From Prevotella sp. tc2-28 (GTDB taxonomy: Bacteria; Bacteroidota; Bacteroidia; Bacteroidales; Bacteroidaceae): a stretch of DNA of 64,000 nt. Every line of letters starts with the position of its first letter. Position 1 is the first letter of the stretch. Both the position numbers and the translations under genes were made by a program. The notes beneath the pieces were generated by a model, which did not search any database, was not told the DNA's origin, and saw only the letters and a list, made by a program, of their open reading frames with translations. The stretch covers positions 50,184 through 114,183 of the forward strand of contig NZ_FNRE01000012.1 in assembly GCF_900107705.1 (NCBI RefSeq), given 5' to 3'. Below are positions 19,301 to 27,998 of the stretch, piece after piece.

Positions 19301-22300
19301 AGGTCGTAGTCCGTGTAGCGCACATAGATAATGTCATCATACAGTCCGAAGATGTTCTTCAGTTCCTTCGCCTCGTTACCCATATCCGCTTCAGCACCAT
19401 AATACTTGAACTGATCCATGTTGAGCAGCGGCGACCTGATCTCTTCAGGCAGAATGGGGACATAGTTGTTTTCCGCAATAGTGATATTATCCTGCTCAGC
19501 GCTGACAGCAAATACACCATATTTTACAGCATTGCTACCATTATTACCATTGGTATATACTTTATATGTATAGGTGTGGCTTACGTCATCGTTCAGTTCA
19601 ATCTTGGCATTAGTTTCAGCATAGCTGCATGAGGTGCTCTTTACGTTTGCCTCAGAAGCTGTTGTAGCAGCAACAGAAGTACTCATGCTCGCACCATTCA
19701 CGAAATCGTAATTAGATGTTCCTGTTCCATGTACAGCCAATGTATATGCATTTGGATCTATTCCATTGTTATCATACCAGTTAAGCAGGGCGAATTTGTT
19801 CTTGCTATTGACTTCAGTTGGCGTTCCAGCAGCGGTATTACGATTATACAGACTTACTGCGTATGGGTCTGGATTTGTTTGCGAATTAGCAGTGAACTTC
19901 CACTGCCACTGATTTGCTACAACAGGATCAGGTTTTGTTCCGCTATAGATACCAGCAGTCTCACTGACAGTAGTGTATTGTGCATCCAAATTGTTCACCT
20001 TCATCGTCAGCCACTTACCCTGCAGAATCTTTAAGAAGTCAGCAGTCTCGTCATAGCTATAGCGCACATAGACATTCTTGTCTGTCAGCGAGGCACCTTC
20101 CAATGATTCAGTGATTTCATTCTGACCAGTACTACCACTGATACCTGCATAATACTTATAGTCCTTTGCCAGCTGACTCTGGAACCATGCAGGTGTCTGT
20201 GGCACAAGGTCACCACCACCCTGGTAGCGCAAGGCCTCCTGGCCACTATTGTCTATGATGTGGTAATTATATACCAGCGGACGATAAAGCTTGGTATGCG
20301 TTCCTGCCTCTTCCGCATCGTCAGTATGTACTAATGCAGAGAAGTCCTTCAAACGCTTTTCCTGGTCAAAGCGAGGCATCAGCTGCATACTGCCATCCTC
20401 GTCCAGCACAGCCATAAAAGTGGCATTAGTTATCTGCAATGTGCGGTTGTCCATACCGCCTACGAGTGTGGCATTAACAGATGCCTTCCCGCCTAATGTA
20501 TTAGTTGTTCCATCACCCAGTATCGAACCTTCATCAATCTCTGCCTTAGTGGCATTGGTCACGAAAAACTTTTCACCATTGGATACACTTGATATTTGGA
20601 TATTGTAGGGGTCGAAACCATTGGAGAACGAGAACTCTCCGTATTTGTCTGTGAGTTTCTTCTTATTGTCAGCGGTTTCACCTTTATACTCTTCCGTTTC
20701 TTTAACGTAAACGGCGGCCTTTAATGCACTGTATTTACTGTATTCGTATGCGTTAGGCGTTTTTGAATCCCAGTTGTGCGCATATCCTCCTGGGAATTTG
20801 GTTTCATCTTGATAACCCATCTCGATATCAATGTCGGGATTGGGCTTTACGTACCACAGTTCGTTATTCTTGCTGCCATTAGTTGTCAGGTTGCTGATAT
20901 TGCTGATAATATACTGTGACATACCGCCAGGAGTAGGAACATTTTCTTTTCCTACTACTGCCGCATTACTGTTGTTATATGCGAAATGGCTTCCTTGCTC
21001 AATGAGGAACGGTTGTCCTGTCTTACTGCTTGGATCGTAGGTCTGTGCATACTCATCCTTTACGATGTAGGTGACATACTGGTCCAGCAGATTACCCTTG
21101 GCGTCCTTTACATTCTCCGAGTCGTATGGTGGCAGGTCGGTGAGCGACGTGGAAGTAAAGTCTTCGCCGCCAATACGATCGCTCAGCAGGTAGTATTGGT
21201 GGAATCCTGTGCGCTTCTTTGCCGTCTTCCAGAAGGCGTACTCCTTCACCATCGGGCTGTCGTAAAGACGTATAGCATCATACTTTGCATACTTGTCCGG
21301 GTCATCAGAACTGCTTGGTAGCGGCTTACGCATCACCTCCCATCCGTGCTGGTCGAGCAGGATAAGCACGGGTTCGATAGTGGTTTTCTCGAAGTCGAAG
21401 TATCCTTCACCCATATTGACGGTCTGATACCAGTGCTCCAAGTTTTCCCAGCCCTTTTTATTCTTGTCACCTGCCTTATTGTAATCGTTCCAACGAATGG
21501 CGTATGCCCACTGCTCGTAGCTGTGCCACCCCATCACATCAGTGAGATAAGTTCTGTTATTCTTACCTTTTGCTGTTGCAACGGGCAAGGCTGGCGTAGC
21601 CGGCACCGTATTGGGGTCACTTTGTTTTGCGGTGGCATCCTTGTCGTTCAACACGATCTTTCGTATAGTGTTCCATGTCTTCCAGTACTGCTCGAAAGAG
21701 TTGACTGTGCGACGCTCATTGGTAATATCATCATTTATCGCTTCGGTAGTCACCAGTCTGAACTGTCCTGCAGAGCCCAGCACCATATACTCAGTACCTT
21801 GAACACCTGATATGCCTGGCCAGGCAAGAGTGGTTACAACATGTTTTGAACCACCGTATGTCTCTGCGTATGTTCGGAAGTAAGCATTGTAGTCATTACC
21901 ACTACCTGCAGGGTAGGTTTCTTGCTGTCTGGAGAATATCTTTACGTGGTAAGGATCGTTATTGACACTCTCTACATACCACGCCCAGCGGGTACGCGTG
22001 CTGGCAGCGCCCTGCTGCTGAATATCATACTGCTCCTGGCCATAGACAAAGAAATTACAGTCACCGTTACAGTATGGATAGACTGCCTTATATCTGTAGG
22101 TATTTTGAGACATATCAGCAACTTCAGGCAGCAAGTCATCAACGCCATCCTCCTGGCGGAAGTTTTCACCCTGAACATACTTCATAAGGTACGTGGTTCT
22201 ACCTTGCATATCTACTAAGTCGTTGGCTGTATAGGTTACAAAGATATCCTTGACACCATCGGCATCTGCGTCAGTAGCATTCGTTACCTGTTCCAACTCA

Positions 22301-25221
22301 GCCGGACTTCCGTTGAGGGTGTAAACATTATCGACAACAGTGAAGTCTTCTTTCTTATAATAGTGATACTGTTTGACCAGTGGACTCCAGTATTCGGGAA
22401 TCTCAGGCTTACCCGTAGAAACCTGTCGTGCAGGCATTTGCAGCAAGTCTTTACCCGCTTTGTCTATCAAATGGTACATCAAGTTCTCTGTACCAGTCGT
22501 AGGTGTGAGTTCGAAGCGCAACGTGGCGGAATTGTAGACGTAAGACTCGTTACCATAGAGCTTTACCGTATTTTCCGATGGACAACCAATGTTAAAATAG
22601 TTACTTCGGGAATCAACGTCTTCGCCTAAGGCCGCCATTACCTCATAAATGTGGGGACGTGATGTGCCCTTGATGATGAACTTGGAAGGTGTGTCAGACC
22701 AGGTAATCTCTCCGTCGGGTTCGGGTTCTCCTGCTTGGCAGGCTGCAATAAGAGGGGCATAGTCAACCGTGACATACTTGTTGGCACCGACATTCAGGAC
22801 AGTCATAGCATATGGATCGCTGCCTCCTAACCTCCACTGATAGGCAGGGTTTGTCGCACAATCATCATTAAAAGCTGATTCAGGTGTCGTCTTAATTGTA
22901 CCATTATCGTAATAGATATACTGTCCGTTCAGACGCACGTTGAAAGCAGTTTCTCCTTTGATGTACGAGCCGGGAGTGTTATCCAGTGCCGTCCCCATAT
23001 CGTAGCGCACCCAGAATTCCTGGCTGTCGGATGTTTCATCATCAGGAGCATAGGTGATATCGTTATCATCAGCATTTGTCTGAGCCTTTGACTCAGTATC
23101 ATAGAATTTCAGGGTGACACCTGTCAGCGCAAGGAATGGGCTGCGGATAATCTCTGGGATGTGAGCAAAGTCGAGTTTCGTACTTGCATCCTGTGAAACA
23201 CTTGCCTTGGCGGCTATGCTATGGTCACTACGCATGATGTGATAGACGTAGGTTTTTGTTGGCACAGGTATTACTTTCAAACGAGTGGCAGCATCCTCTG
23301 TCGTAACACCTTTCAATGGGTAGTTACTTGTACCATAGGCCCATCCTAAATAGTTCGTACTATTGTTGGTAGTGGTGAATTCACGCAGTCGGAAACAGTC
23401 AGCATGAGTACCAGTATTGTCATCATAAACAATATCCCATGCTGTGCCAGTTGCATCCTGTGTGATATTGCCAGTAACAGGGTCATTCAGCTTTAAATAT
23501 CTCAATGTTCCACTATTATCATCTGCTAGCTTTCGGCTGACAATCTTCAGCTCATACGGGTCACCGACAAAGGCGAAGTGAGAGGTACGGGCATAGCGTG
23601 AACCGTCAGATCCTGTAGTATTGAAGGAAGTACTGGTGCTATTGTACCTGACAATGTACTGTTCATCTTTGTTGGTGTAAAAGTTGTACCACTTCAGATT
23701 ATCATAGGTGGCACTTGTAGCAGATGTCTCAAACGGCATGTTGGTTTCATAATCAAGCCATATCACTATCTTTCCATCTACTTCCGAAATATTGGATATG
23801 GCATCCGCAAAAGTGCTAATCTCGTTGGTCAATTCTGCGTCAGCATACGCTTTATATGTGCAATATTTACGTTTGAGGGTTTCTGGAATAAGGTCTACTA
23901 TCTTAGATGAAGCCTTAGCGTCACTCCATCTCATATCTTCGGGCAAAATATCTTCAGAAACGTGCGTCTTAATTTTGAAGGTATATGTTCTAATTTTATA
24001 GATATTGATAACGGGGGATTTATCTAAAGCCTTGAATGCCATTTTCGGGTTTAGATTACCATCCGTCAGGGTTGGGTAGTTACCATTCTTGTTTGGTGCC
24101 CATTCTTTGTAGGCATCATTACCTACTCCTTGGTTAAGTTTACTTGCTACAAAAACATATCCACCTCCTGGACGATTCAATATGGCGACAGAATTAAAGG
24201 TTGGTTGCTGCTTCTGCCTATAGAATCCAGGCCATTGATCAACCTGCTTCGCCCAATAATTATCGCTCTCTGGATCATGGACACCTTCAGAACCTGGCAC
24301 ACCTTTATAGTGTACATGGTCATCACAGTCAAACCACATTTTGTCTTCTGTACCTTTTCCATCATCCTGACTGATCATTTTAGAGAAGAGAGTGGCACCT
24401 TTATAGGGCTTTACATATGTTTTATTATTGTCACCGTCAACAGGGTCTTTTTCGTAAGTCTCATTACCAGTATATGCCGTCATTATGACAATGTTATAGG
24501 GGTCAGGGACTATTGCATCGTTGTTTTTATAGCCAGTGAGCCAGAATCCCAGGTGTACTCCCGGAGCTCCTGCCCATTGGTCATTAGACCAGTTGAAGCC
24601 AAGCTGATTTGCTCCCGTACCTGCTTGTGGTTTAACAAAATCTTGGCTGGCAAGATGTTCACCCGTTATAGCGGGAGAATTCGCGTTGCCAAGACGGTTG
24701 TTACGGCTACGGTTATAACACAGAAACCTTGTTCCTACACCAATGTTATAGTCCTGAGACCCATCAAGAACGATTCCATTTGCAGACTGATAATCGTAGG
24801 TAACGTAGATGTCGGTGTCAGCGCCTACAGCTGTTCCTTCATCTATTTTGTCAGATCCGCCGTCTTTGCTGTAGAGGTTATATTTTACTTGCAGCAGCCT
24901 ATTATTATGGGTATAGTCGTATAAATATTCGTAGCTACTCGTCCAACTTCTATAGTATTGGAAGTTCGTAGCCAATGGACTCTTGTATTCTGCGGGCAGC
25001 TCAATCGTAGAAGCATTGCTTACAACCACCAACAATGCTTCTACACGGATGTCATTTTTATAATCGGTAGTATTATCGCTATTTCTAACATCAAACGGCA
25101 AAGTGAGAATATGGTATCTCACTTTGTAACCTGCCGCCCACGCCTGGTTTGCCACACCGCATAGGAGCAGCAAGGTCAGCAGGAATGTGAATACTCGGGT
25201 ATGTCTGAACTTTATCTTCAT
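16336..25221 (-). CDS. Giant eight-module secreted protein with a C-terminal sorting-like tail (2961 residues)
   Basis: Begins with a clear signal peptide (MKIKFRHTRVFTFLLTLLLL ... WAAG). The body is built from about eight related modules of ~250-350 residues. Each has an [IP]-x-x-SPL-like or equivalent entry, a YKYY-type strand, an [IV]YV[RT]Y strand, and later a D-P-Y motif such as GNDPYAIKI, VGDPYELKI, NPDPYAVSL or SDPYAMTVL, followed by a charged strand. The last ~60 residues (CIYDLMGRKVATREQ ... GIYILNGRKF) resemble a T9SS type A sorting domain. It is therefore predicted to be surface-exposed. It follows a fimbrillin gene by 65 bp on the same strand, so the two are probably one operon. 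I do not recognise the module family. Confidence 0.85.
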   Translation of the reverse strand: MKIKFRHTRVFTFLLTLLLLCGVANQAWAAGYKVRYHILTLPFDVRNSDNTTDYKNDIRVEALLVVVSNASTIELPAEYKSPLATNFQYYRSWTSSYEYLYDYTHNNRLLQVKYNLYSKDGGSDKIDEGTAVGADTDIYVTYDYQSANGIVLDGSQDYNIGVGTRFLCYNRSRNNRLGNANSPAITGEHLASQDFVKPQAGTGANQLGFNWSNDQWAGAPGVHLGFWLTGYKNNDAIVPDPYNIVIMTAYTGNETYEKDPVDGDNNKTYVKPYKGATLFSKMISQDDGKGTEDKMWFDCDDHVHYKGVPGSEGVHDPESDNYWAKQVDQWPGFYRQKQQPTFNSVAILNRPGGGYVFVASKLNQGVGNDAYKEWAPNKNGNYPTLTDGNLNPKMAFKALDKSPVINIYKIRTYTFKIKTHVSEDILPEDMRWSDAKASSKIVDLIPETLKRKYCTYKAYADAELTNEISTFADAISNISEVDGKIVIWLDYETNMPFETSATSATYDNLKWYNFYTNKDEQYIVRYNSTSTSFNTTGSDGSRYARTSHFAFVGDPYELKIVSRKLADDNSGTLRYLKLNDPVTGNITQDATGTAWDIVYDDNTGTHADCFRLREFTTTNNSTNYLGWAYGTSNYPLKGVTTEDAATRLKVIPVPTKTYVYHIMRSDHSIAAKASVSQDASTKLDFAHIPEIIRSPFLALTGVTLKFYDTESKAQTNADDNDITYAPDDETSDSQEFWVRYDMGTALDNTPGSYIKGETAFNVRLNGQYIYYDNGTIKTTPESAFNDDCATNPAYQWRLGGSDPYAMTVLNVGANKYVTVDYAPLIAACQAGEPEPDGEITWSDTPSKFIIKGTSRPHIYEVMAALGEDVDSRSNYFNIGCPSENTVKLYGNESYVYNSATLRFELTPTTGTENLMYHLIDKAGKDLLQMPARQVSTGKPEIPEYWSPLVKQYHYYKKEDFTVVDNVYTLNGSPAELEQVTNATDADADGVKDIFVTYTANDLVDMQGRTTYLMKYVQGENFRQEDGVDDLLPEVADMSQNTYRYKAVYPYCNGDCNFFVYGQEQYDIQQQGAASTRTRWAWYVESVNNDPYHVKIFSRQQETYPAGSGNDYNAYFRTYAETYGGSKHVVTTLAWPGISGVQGTEYMVLGSAGQFRLVTTEAINDDITNERRTVNSFEQYWKTWNTIRKIVLNDKDATAKQSDPNTVPATPALPVATAKGKNNRTYLTDVMGWHSYEQWAYAIRWNDYNKAGDKNKKGWENLEHWYQTVNMGEGYFDFEKTTIEPVLILLDQHGWEVMRKPLPSSSDDPDKYAKYDAIRLYDSPMVKEYAFWKTAKKRTGFHQYYLLSDRIGGEDFTSTSLTDLPPYDSENVKDAKGNLLDQYVTYIVKDEYAQTYDPSSKTGQPFLIEQGSHFAYNNSNAAVVGKENVPTPGGMSQYIISNISNLTTNGSKNNELWYVKPNPDIDIEMGYQDETKFPGGYAHNWDSKTPNAYEYSKYSALKAAVYVKETEEYKGETADNKKKLTDKYGEFSFSNGFDPYNIQISSVSNGEKFFVTNATKAEIDEGSILGDGTTNTLGGKASVNATLVGGMDNRTLQITNATFMAVLDEDGSMQLMPRFDQEKRLKDFSALVHTDDAEEAGTHTKLYRPLVYNYHIIDNSGQEALRYQGGGDLVPQTPAWFQSQLAKDYKYYAGISGSTGQNEITESLEGASLTDKNVYVRYSYDETADFLKILQGKWLTMKVNNLDAQYTTVSETAGIYSGTKPDPVVANQWQWKFTANSQTNPDPYAVSLYNRNTAAGTPTEVNSKNKFALLNWYDNNGIDPNAYTLAVHGTGTSNYDFVNGASMSTSVAATTASEANVKSTSCSYAETNAKIELNDDVSHTYTYKVYTNGNNGSNAVKYGVFAVSAEQDNITIAENNYVPILPEEIRSPLLNMDQFKYYGAEADMGNEAKELKNIFGLYDDIIYVRYTDYDLKATEYKVPNVRNATSETIVARGEDSNDAALDIKGELIYNIIWYNDNMMQSADGSAITGLADQKLQGGNAYVWQFEGNDPYAIKIKHKSSGKYAVGATALETVGANASPSKTFMLLPSTDTSWEYGMLQVTGGTNRLSGYGQTTTADEPTKFIIFGLSTHTVIYHLLIAKTCTDVDHPQAGEYIDIPYRETKGGVETTKRIYGSSQRDLTSVNDGDGTHYVGEKYQLGTTISGLTYCVNQGHITLGDSLKVPDALKRPNCKYFSYVEGVYTNEDCDRSNHLDATLDGQYRGLQIKQMGTEPALLGKTVRINVEYQFDDGLPTNNGTRFVTNTNGTQWYTFETSDETPYLANFTYKDNIMKGKEGRIGHYTNEFLWSPVGDPYGFKMYNRYVYKNGGQTDYVMTTVAAPAVNVDLNMSNSDDLTKTVFELWPSETDGYFKVPTLTIPGSATTYYLDNSAGVLKLKESTDTEWTFGLSDALLEPYYLGAGNVGGLTTKAKPGQDKSGVERYEEATNLMAKQEVVFNPDNIVDFTPGYYRIFNQPNSQGIKIPRYLSGYTHKTELTSSIPMHFYEKEGVETTFEALGSGFTTTPATQGQIPIDAPEYDPASIFYISGSGPYTMQTQGLYADGAVMASAAGTNSNFYVIDIGGAVVLLHDGAAAADRKYLHYKQTGNIYDVKFEKGSDIGDDDAAKWCMEPANKKGLWIKTHSGGEEETLTDLWYYSSYCVPFDLLIANKNDDEAHSSNAYTCVAAKSPWPTTEAEARIGLHPKPIGNYNTGTYQNNDYFVPAGTPVLFSTKRATEYIKATIPTTAPSTSITTIFSAKYLEQKLPDWNNANRVYVFGPKMEGEFNVNESNGDINAVLPSLGNTNVGFHLNANPNKEAGTTPASWTRNNYYVLHNRIYYKAGGSGASPAPTKRAPEFVPVIFDDDEEQQELNPDGTMEGVGDGCIYDLMGRKVATREQVEDGSWKQRVATGIYILNGRKFQKK

Positions 25222-25259
25222 AGTGTTATTATTTTCGTGTGTTATCTTTTCTCTTTATC

Positions 25260-25285
25260 CTTTAACCGTTAACCCTTAACCGTTA
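25260..25285. repeat. TTAACCGTTA direct repeat between fimbrillin and giant gene
   Basis: The 65-bp gap holds TTAACCGTTA twice (25262-25271 and 25276-25285) around a related AACCC unit. The motif is partly palindromic. It is transcribed if the two genes form an operon. Function unknown. Confidence 0.6.
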
Positions 25286-25286
25286 C

Positions 25287-26408
25287 TTACCATTGCTCCG
25301 TGAAGTCCGTCAGGTTCACTACCAAGTCCTCAAGTGTGATGTTGAAGGTGTAGGTGTAACTGGTACCGGCTGCCCAAGTGATGGCAGGAATAGTGGCTGT
25401 CACGGTGTGCTCCACAGGGGTGTCGCCCCAGTCGTTCCATCCAGCGTTGACTTCTATCTTGCCGGCAAATTCCTGTGGAATCACGAGGAGACTAACATAC
25501 TGGTGATTGTCGTCTGAGTAGCCTCCGATAGGTACTACGCTTGCGGGATTGCTATGGAATTTTGCTGCATCATTCACGATGATATCGCCATTGCTGTTTG
25601 TTATTTTGAATTTGCCTTTGTCATCCTTCTCCACAAGTTGCATCACGAGGTCAGAGCTGCCTGTCAGCTCGCTCCATACTGATTTGGTGTAATAATAGCT
25701 CTCAGCTATATCCGTATTGGTCAGCGTGCATGTGCCACCAGTCTTCAGACCCTTGAAGGTGATGCTGTTGATGATGATGTCAGGGTGGGAGGCAGCTAAC
25801 TGGAACTTGATGCAGGCAAAGGGGTGACGGAACTTCATGGTCACACCTGATGTACCTTGGTTAGTCTTGTTCTGACCTATGGTGATGCCCCAGATGAATT
25901 CCTGCAAACTGCTGCCCTGGCCTGCGGTAGGGTCAGTTGCAGTTGCGTTGTAGATCATTGGCATATTACTACAGGTGAATGTTGCCTGTGGGGCACTTTC
26001 CACTATGCTATATGTTGGTCCTGTGATATAGCTTGGCTTCGTTGCCGGCATATAGGCAAAGAAGTCGAGGCTGCCTGTTGCTGGCCAGTAGTGCTTGCCG
26101 TCTCTCCATACCCATTTGTCATTTTCATAATTCACTTGTTCGGGATTGATGTATGAGGTCGTGGTGTTCTCTACATAGGCGGAGGCTGTGAAGCTAGCTT
26201 GCGCCTGCAAAGCTGCAGCATTATCGTAGGTGTGGGCGCGACGGGGTGCGGAAGCTTGCATGACTTGCCATACTTGGGCATTAAGGTTAATCTCGTCCTT
26301 ATTGCCCTGATTAGTGCCCTGTGAGTCGTTGGGACTATCGCTCGAACAGCCTGCAAACAGCAAGGTCAGCAGGGTCAGCGTGAGGTGATTTAAATTAATT
26401 CGATTCAT
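25287..26408 (-). CDS. Fimbrillin family lipoprotein
   Basis: A 373-residue protein with a lipoprotein signal peptide (LTLLTLLFAGCSS; lipobox Cys near residue 21). Residues ~95-130 carry a fimbrillin (Mfa-like) signature: KHYWPATGSLDFFAYMP. A strand pattern with FRHPFACIKFQL and a C-terminal SYTYTFNITLEDL strand matches the two-domain, beta-rich fimbrillin fold. Family knowledge: such proteins are exported as lipoproteins, processed by gingipain-like proteases and polymerised into fimbriae by strand exchange. The gene has its own promoter and precedes the 2961-residue gene, which may be its tip or accessory partner. That role is inference. Confidence 0.85.
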   Translation of the reverse strand: MNRINLNHLTLTLLTLLFAGCSSDSPNDSQGTNQGNKDEINLNAQVWQVMQASAPRRAHTYDNAAALQAQASFTASAYVENTTTSYINPEQVNYENDKWVWRDGKHYWPATGSLDFFAYMPATKPSYITGPTYSIVESAPQATFTCSNMPMIYNATATDPTAGQGSSLQEFIWGITIGQNKTNQGTSGVTMKFRHPFACIKFQLAASHPDIIINSITFKGLKTGGTCTLTNTDIAESYYYTKSVWSELTGSSDLVMQLVEKDDKGKFKITNSNGDIIVNDAAKFHSNPASVVPIGGYSDDNHQYVSLLVIPQEFAGKIEVNAGWNDWGDTPVEHTVTATIPAITWAAGTSYTYTFNITLEDLVVNLTDFTEQW

Positions 26409-26416
26409 ACAAAAGA

Positions 26417-26447
26417 CAAAAGTACAAAATATTTGTGGAAAAACAAA
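26417..26447 (-). promoter_or_regulatory. Promoter of the fimbrillin-giant protein unit
   Basis: Minus strand TTTG (26447-26444), 19 bp, TACTTTTG (26424-26417). The -7 box ends only 8 bp before the ATG at 26408, so the transcript would be leaderless or nearly so. Confidence 0.6.
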
Positions 26448-26580
26448 AGAAACTTGTTTCTTTTTTCGTCTTTTTCCTGATTTTCTCTTGTTTTTGCCGT
26501 TTAAGCTCTTGTATTGCCATCCTGAATCTGCTCCTCGCGCGCGTAGGTTATATATATATTAATTAATAAAAAAATAAATT

Positions 26581-26605
26581 ATTGCCCCCCTATATAGGGG
26601 GCAAT
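26581..26605. other. GC hairpin in an A/T-rich gap
   Basis: ATTGCCCCC and its complement flank a TATATA centre. On the minus strand the stem is followed by a T-rich stretch, so it could act as a second terminator or block read-through toward the fimbrillin promoter. The rest of the 478-bp gap (26409-26886) contains the promoter, array B and the terminator; I see no gene in it. Confidence 0.5.
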
Positions 26606-26662
26606 GAATTTTAAAAAAGATTCAGAATATCAGTTGGCGGTCCGTAAAGGTGCCCAAAATGG

Positions 26663-26718
26663 TGAGTTAACTCAAATCATCGAATGAGTTAACTCAAACG
26701 ATCAATCGAGTTAACTCA
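26663..26718. repeat. Array B: three 22-bp-period copies of a TGAGTTAACTCA palindrome
   Basis: Copies start at 26663, 26685 and 26707, exactly 22 bp apart. The first is TGAGTTAACTCAAATCAT followed by CGAA. The third ends in CATTT, as in array A. It sits about 215 bp upstream of the -33 box of the fimbrillin promoter. Confidence 0.88.
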
Positions 26719-26819
26719 TTTGGACTACCCTCAAAAAGGGGTGTTTTTAGCATGCTAATTTGCTAATTAAATTGTAAAGATATTTGGTTGTGTATCTATC
26801 CCCTGTGATTGAAAAAATA

Positions 26820-26853
26820 AAGACCTCGCCAGGATAATTCCCAGCGAGGTCTT
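26820..26853 (-). terminator. Rho-independent terminator after the second fimbrillin gene
   Basis: A 10-bp stem, AAGACCTCGC paired with GCGAGGTCTT, is followed on the minus strand by TTATTTTTTC. It lies 33 bp after the stop codon of the gene ending at 26887 and separates the two fimbrillin transcription units. Confidence 0.85.
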
Positions 26854-26886
26854 TTGTATGCTATTGCACAAGGGATGTTCCCTGTG

Positions 26887-27951
26887 TTACATTCCTACAT
26901 CAATAGGCTGATTACCATCTGTACTAGAATCTGAATCATACGGAGTCCAGTCGGAAACGGTTACTGTCACGAACTTGATTTCTACGTCGTCAAGGATTGG
27001 ATCTAGTGCATTTCCTGTGCCAGCAGATGTGTTAGTTGGGAAATAACCACCTCCAGCGAGGTCAACAGTATATATATACTTATATCCTGAAGTCCAAGCC
27101 GTAGCAGGCAGAGGGAACAATGCTGTTACAAAGTGATCTGCGTCACCAACAACGTATGCATATGGACTTGTGCTATTTTGAATCTTCAAATCCACCTTAA
27201 TATAGGAGCCTTCAAATGCAGCACCAACTTCTCCAGATGCATATGTGGTTGCATTTGTCAGCGTTTGAGGAATAAGAATCATATCATCACCTGCTTGAGT
27301 AGCAGTTGTATATTCTGTTCCTGAAAAACTTTGAGGATAAGAAGTGTTAGTTGCACCAGTAAGATCCCATCCGGTCCCCATAGTATAAGTGCCATTATTT
27401 TTTACATTACCAATTTCTACCTTGTTAGCAGTTATCTTCAGATTGGAGTTGGAATTCTTTAACTGAATAATCACCTTTGATTCAACGTGTCCAAAAGTAA
27501 GAACAACTCCAGCAGAGCTAGTTGACTTCTTCCCTGTAGTTGTGGCATAAACTAAATCAACCTGTTCTCCTGCAGTTGCAGAAGGAGTCACTACAAATGT
27601 ACTCTCATCTGCTGTATGAGTGATTTGAGCATTAGAAATAGGAGCATGAGCATGGAATGTAAGTTGAGCATCATCTGATGGCCAATAGTGCTTGGTTGTT
27701 GAAGTCCATGAGCTAGTGCCGCTGTCATAAGTGTACTGCGTTTCTGAGAAATATGTTTCAGAACCCTTCACTGCTCTTACCATAAATGGTGTGGTAGTAA
27801 AACTGGTGATGTCTGCTGAACGTGTAATATTGTTATTTAACGCTCTAAAACTAATCTCATTAGGATCGTGTCTCGTTGCCACCGTCTCATCATTACTGCA
27901 GGAAGCAAGTGCGAGGCATGCTACTGCAAGGATATAAAGATTTTTCTTCAT
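26887..27951 (-). CDS. Fimbrillin family lipoprotein
   Basis: A 354-residue protein with a lipoprotein signal (MKKNLYILAVACLALASCSN; Cys at ~18). The fimbrillin hallmark TKHYWPSDDAQLTFHAHAP is at ~85-105. The middle has repeated beta strands (VVLTFGHVESKVIIQLK), and the C-terminal domain ends with YKYIYTVDLAGG and a VTVSDW strand typical of Mfa-like proteins. It is the distal gene of the DUF3575-DUF5119-fimbrillin unit and is followed by a strong terminator. It is likely the major or an accessory fimbrial subunit; the sequence alone cannot say which. Confidence 0.88.
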   Translation of the reverse strand: MKKNLYILAVACLALASCSNDETVATRHDPNEISFRALNNNITRSADITSFTTTPFMVRAVKGSETYFSETQYTYDSGTSSWTSTTKHYWPSDDAQLTFHAHAPISNAQITHTADESTFVVTPSATAGEQVDLVYATTTGKKSTSSAGVVLTFGHVESKVIIQLKNSNSNLKITANKVEIGNVKNNGTYTMGTGWDLTGATNTSYPQSFSGTEYTTATQAGDDMILIPQTLTNATTYASGEVGAAFEGSYIKVDLKIQNSTSPYAYVVGDADHFVTALFPLPATAWTSGYKYIYTVDLAGGGYFPTNTSAGTGNALDPILDDVEIKFVTVTVSDWTPYDSDSSTDGNQPIDVGM

Positions 27952-27998
27952 AATGTTATGTTTTTTCTTATTTTTTTCTCGTTAATATTTATTGTTTG

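Noticed and set aside
16259..26718. 22-bp repeat arrays as CRISPR
   Set aside because: Copies are contiguous with no unique spacers, only three per array, and no cas genes are present.
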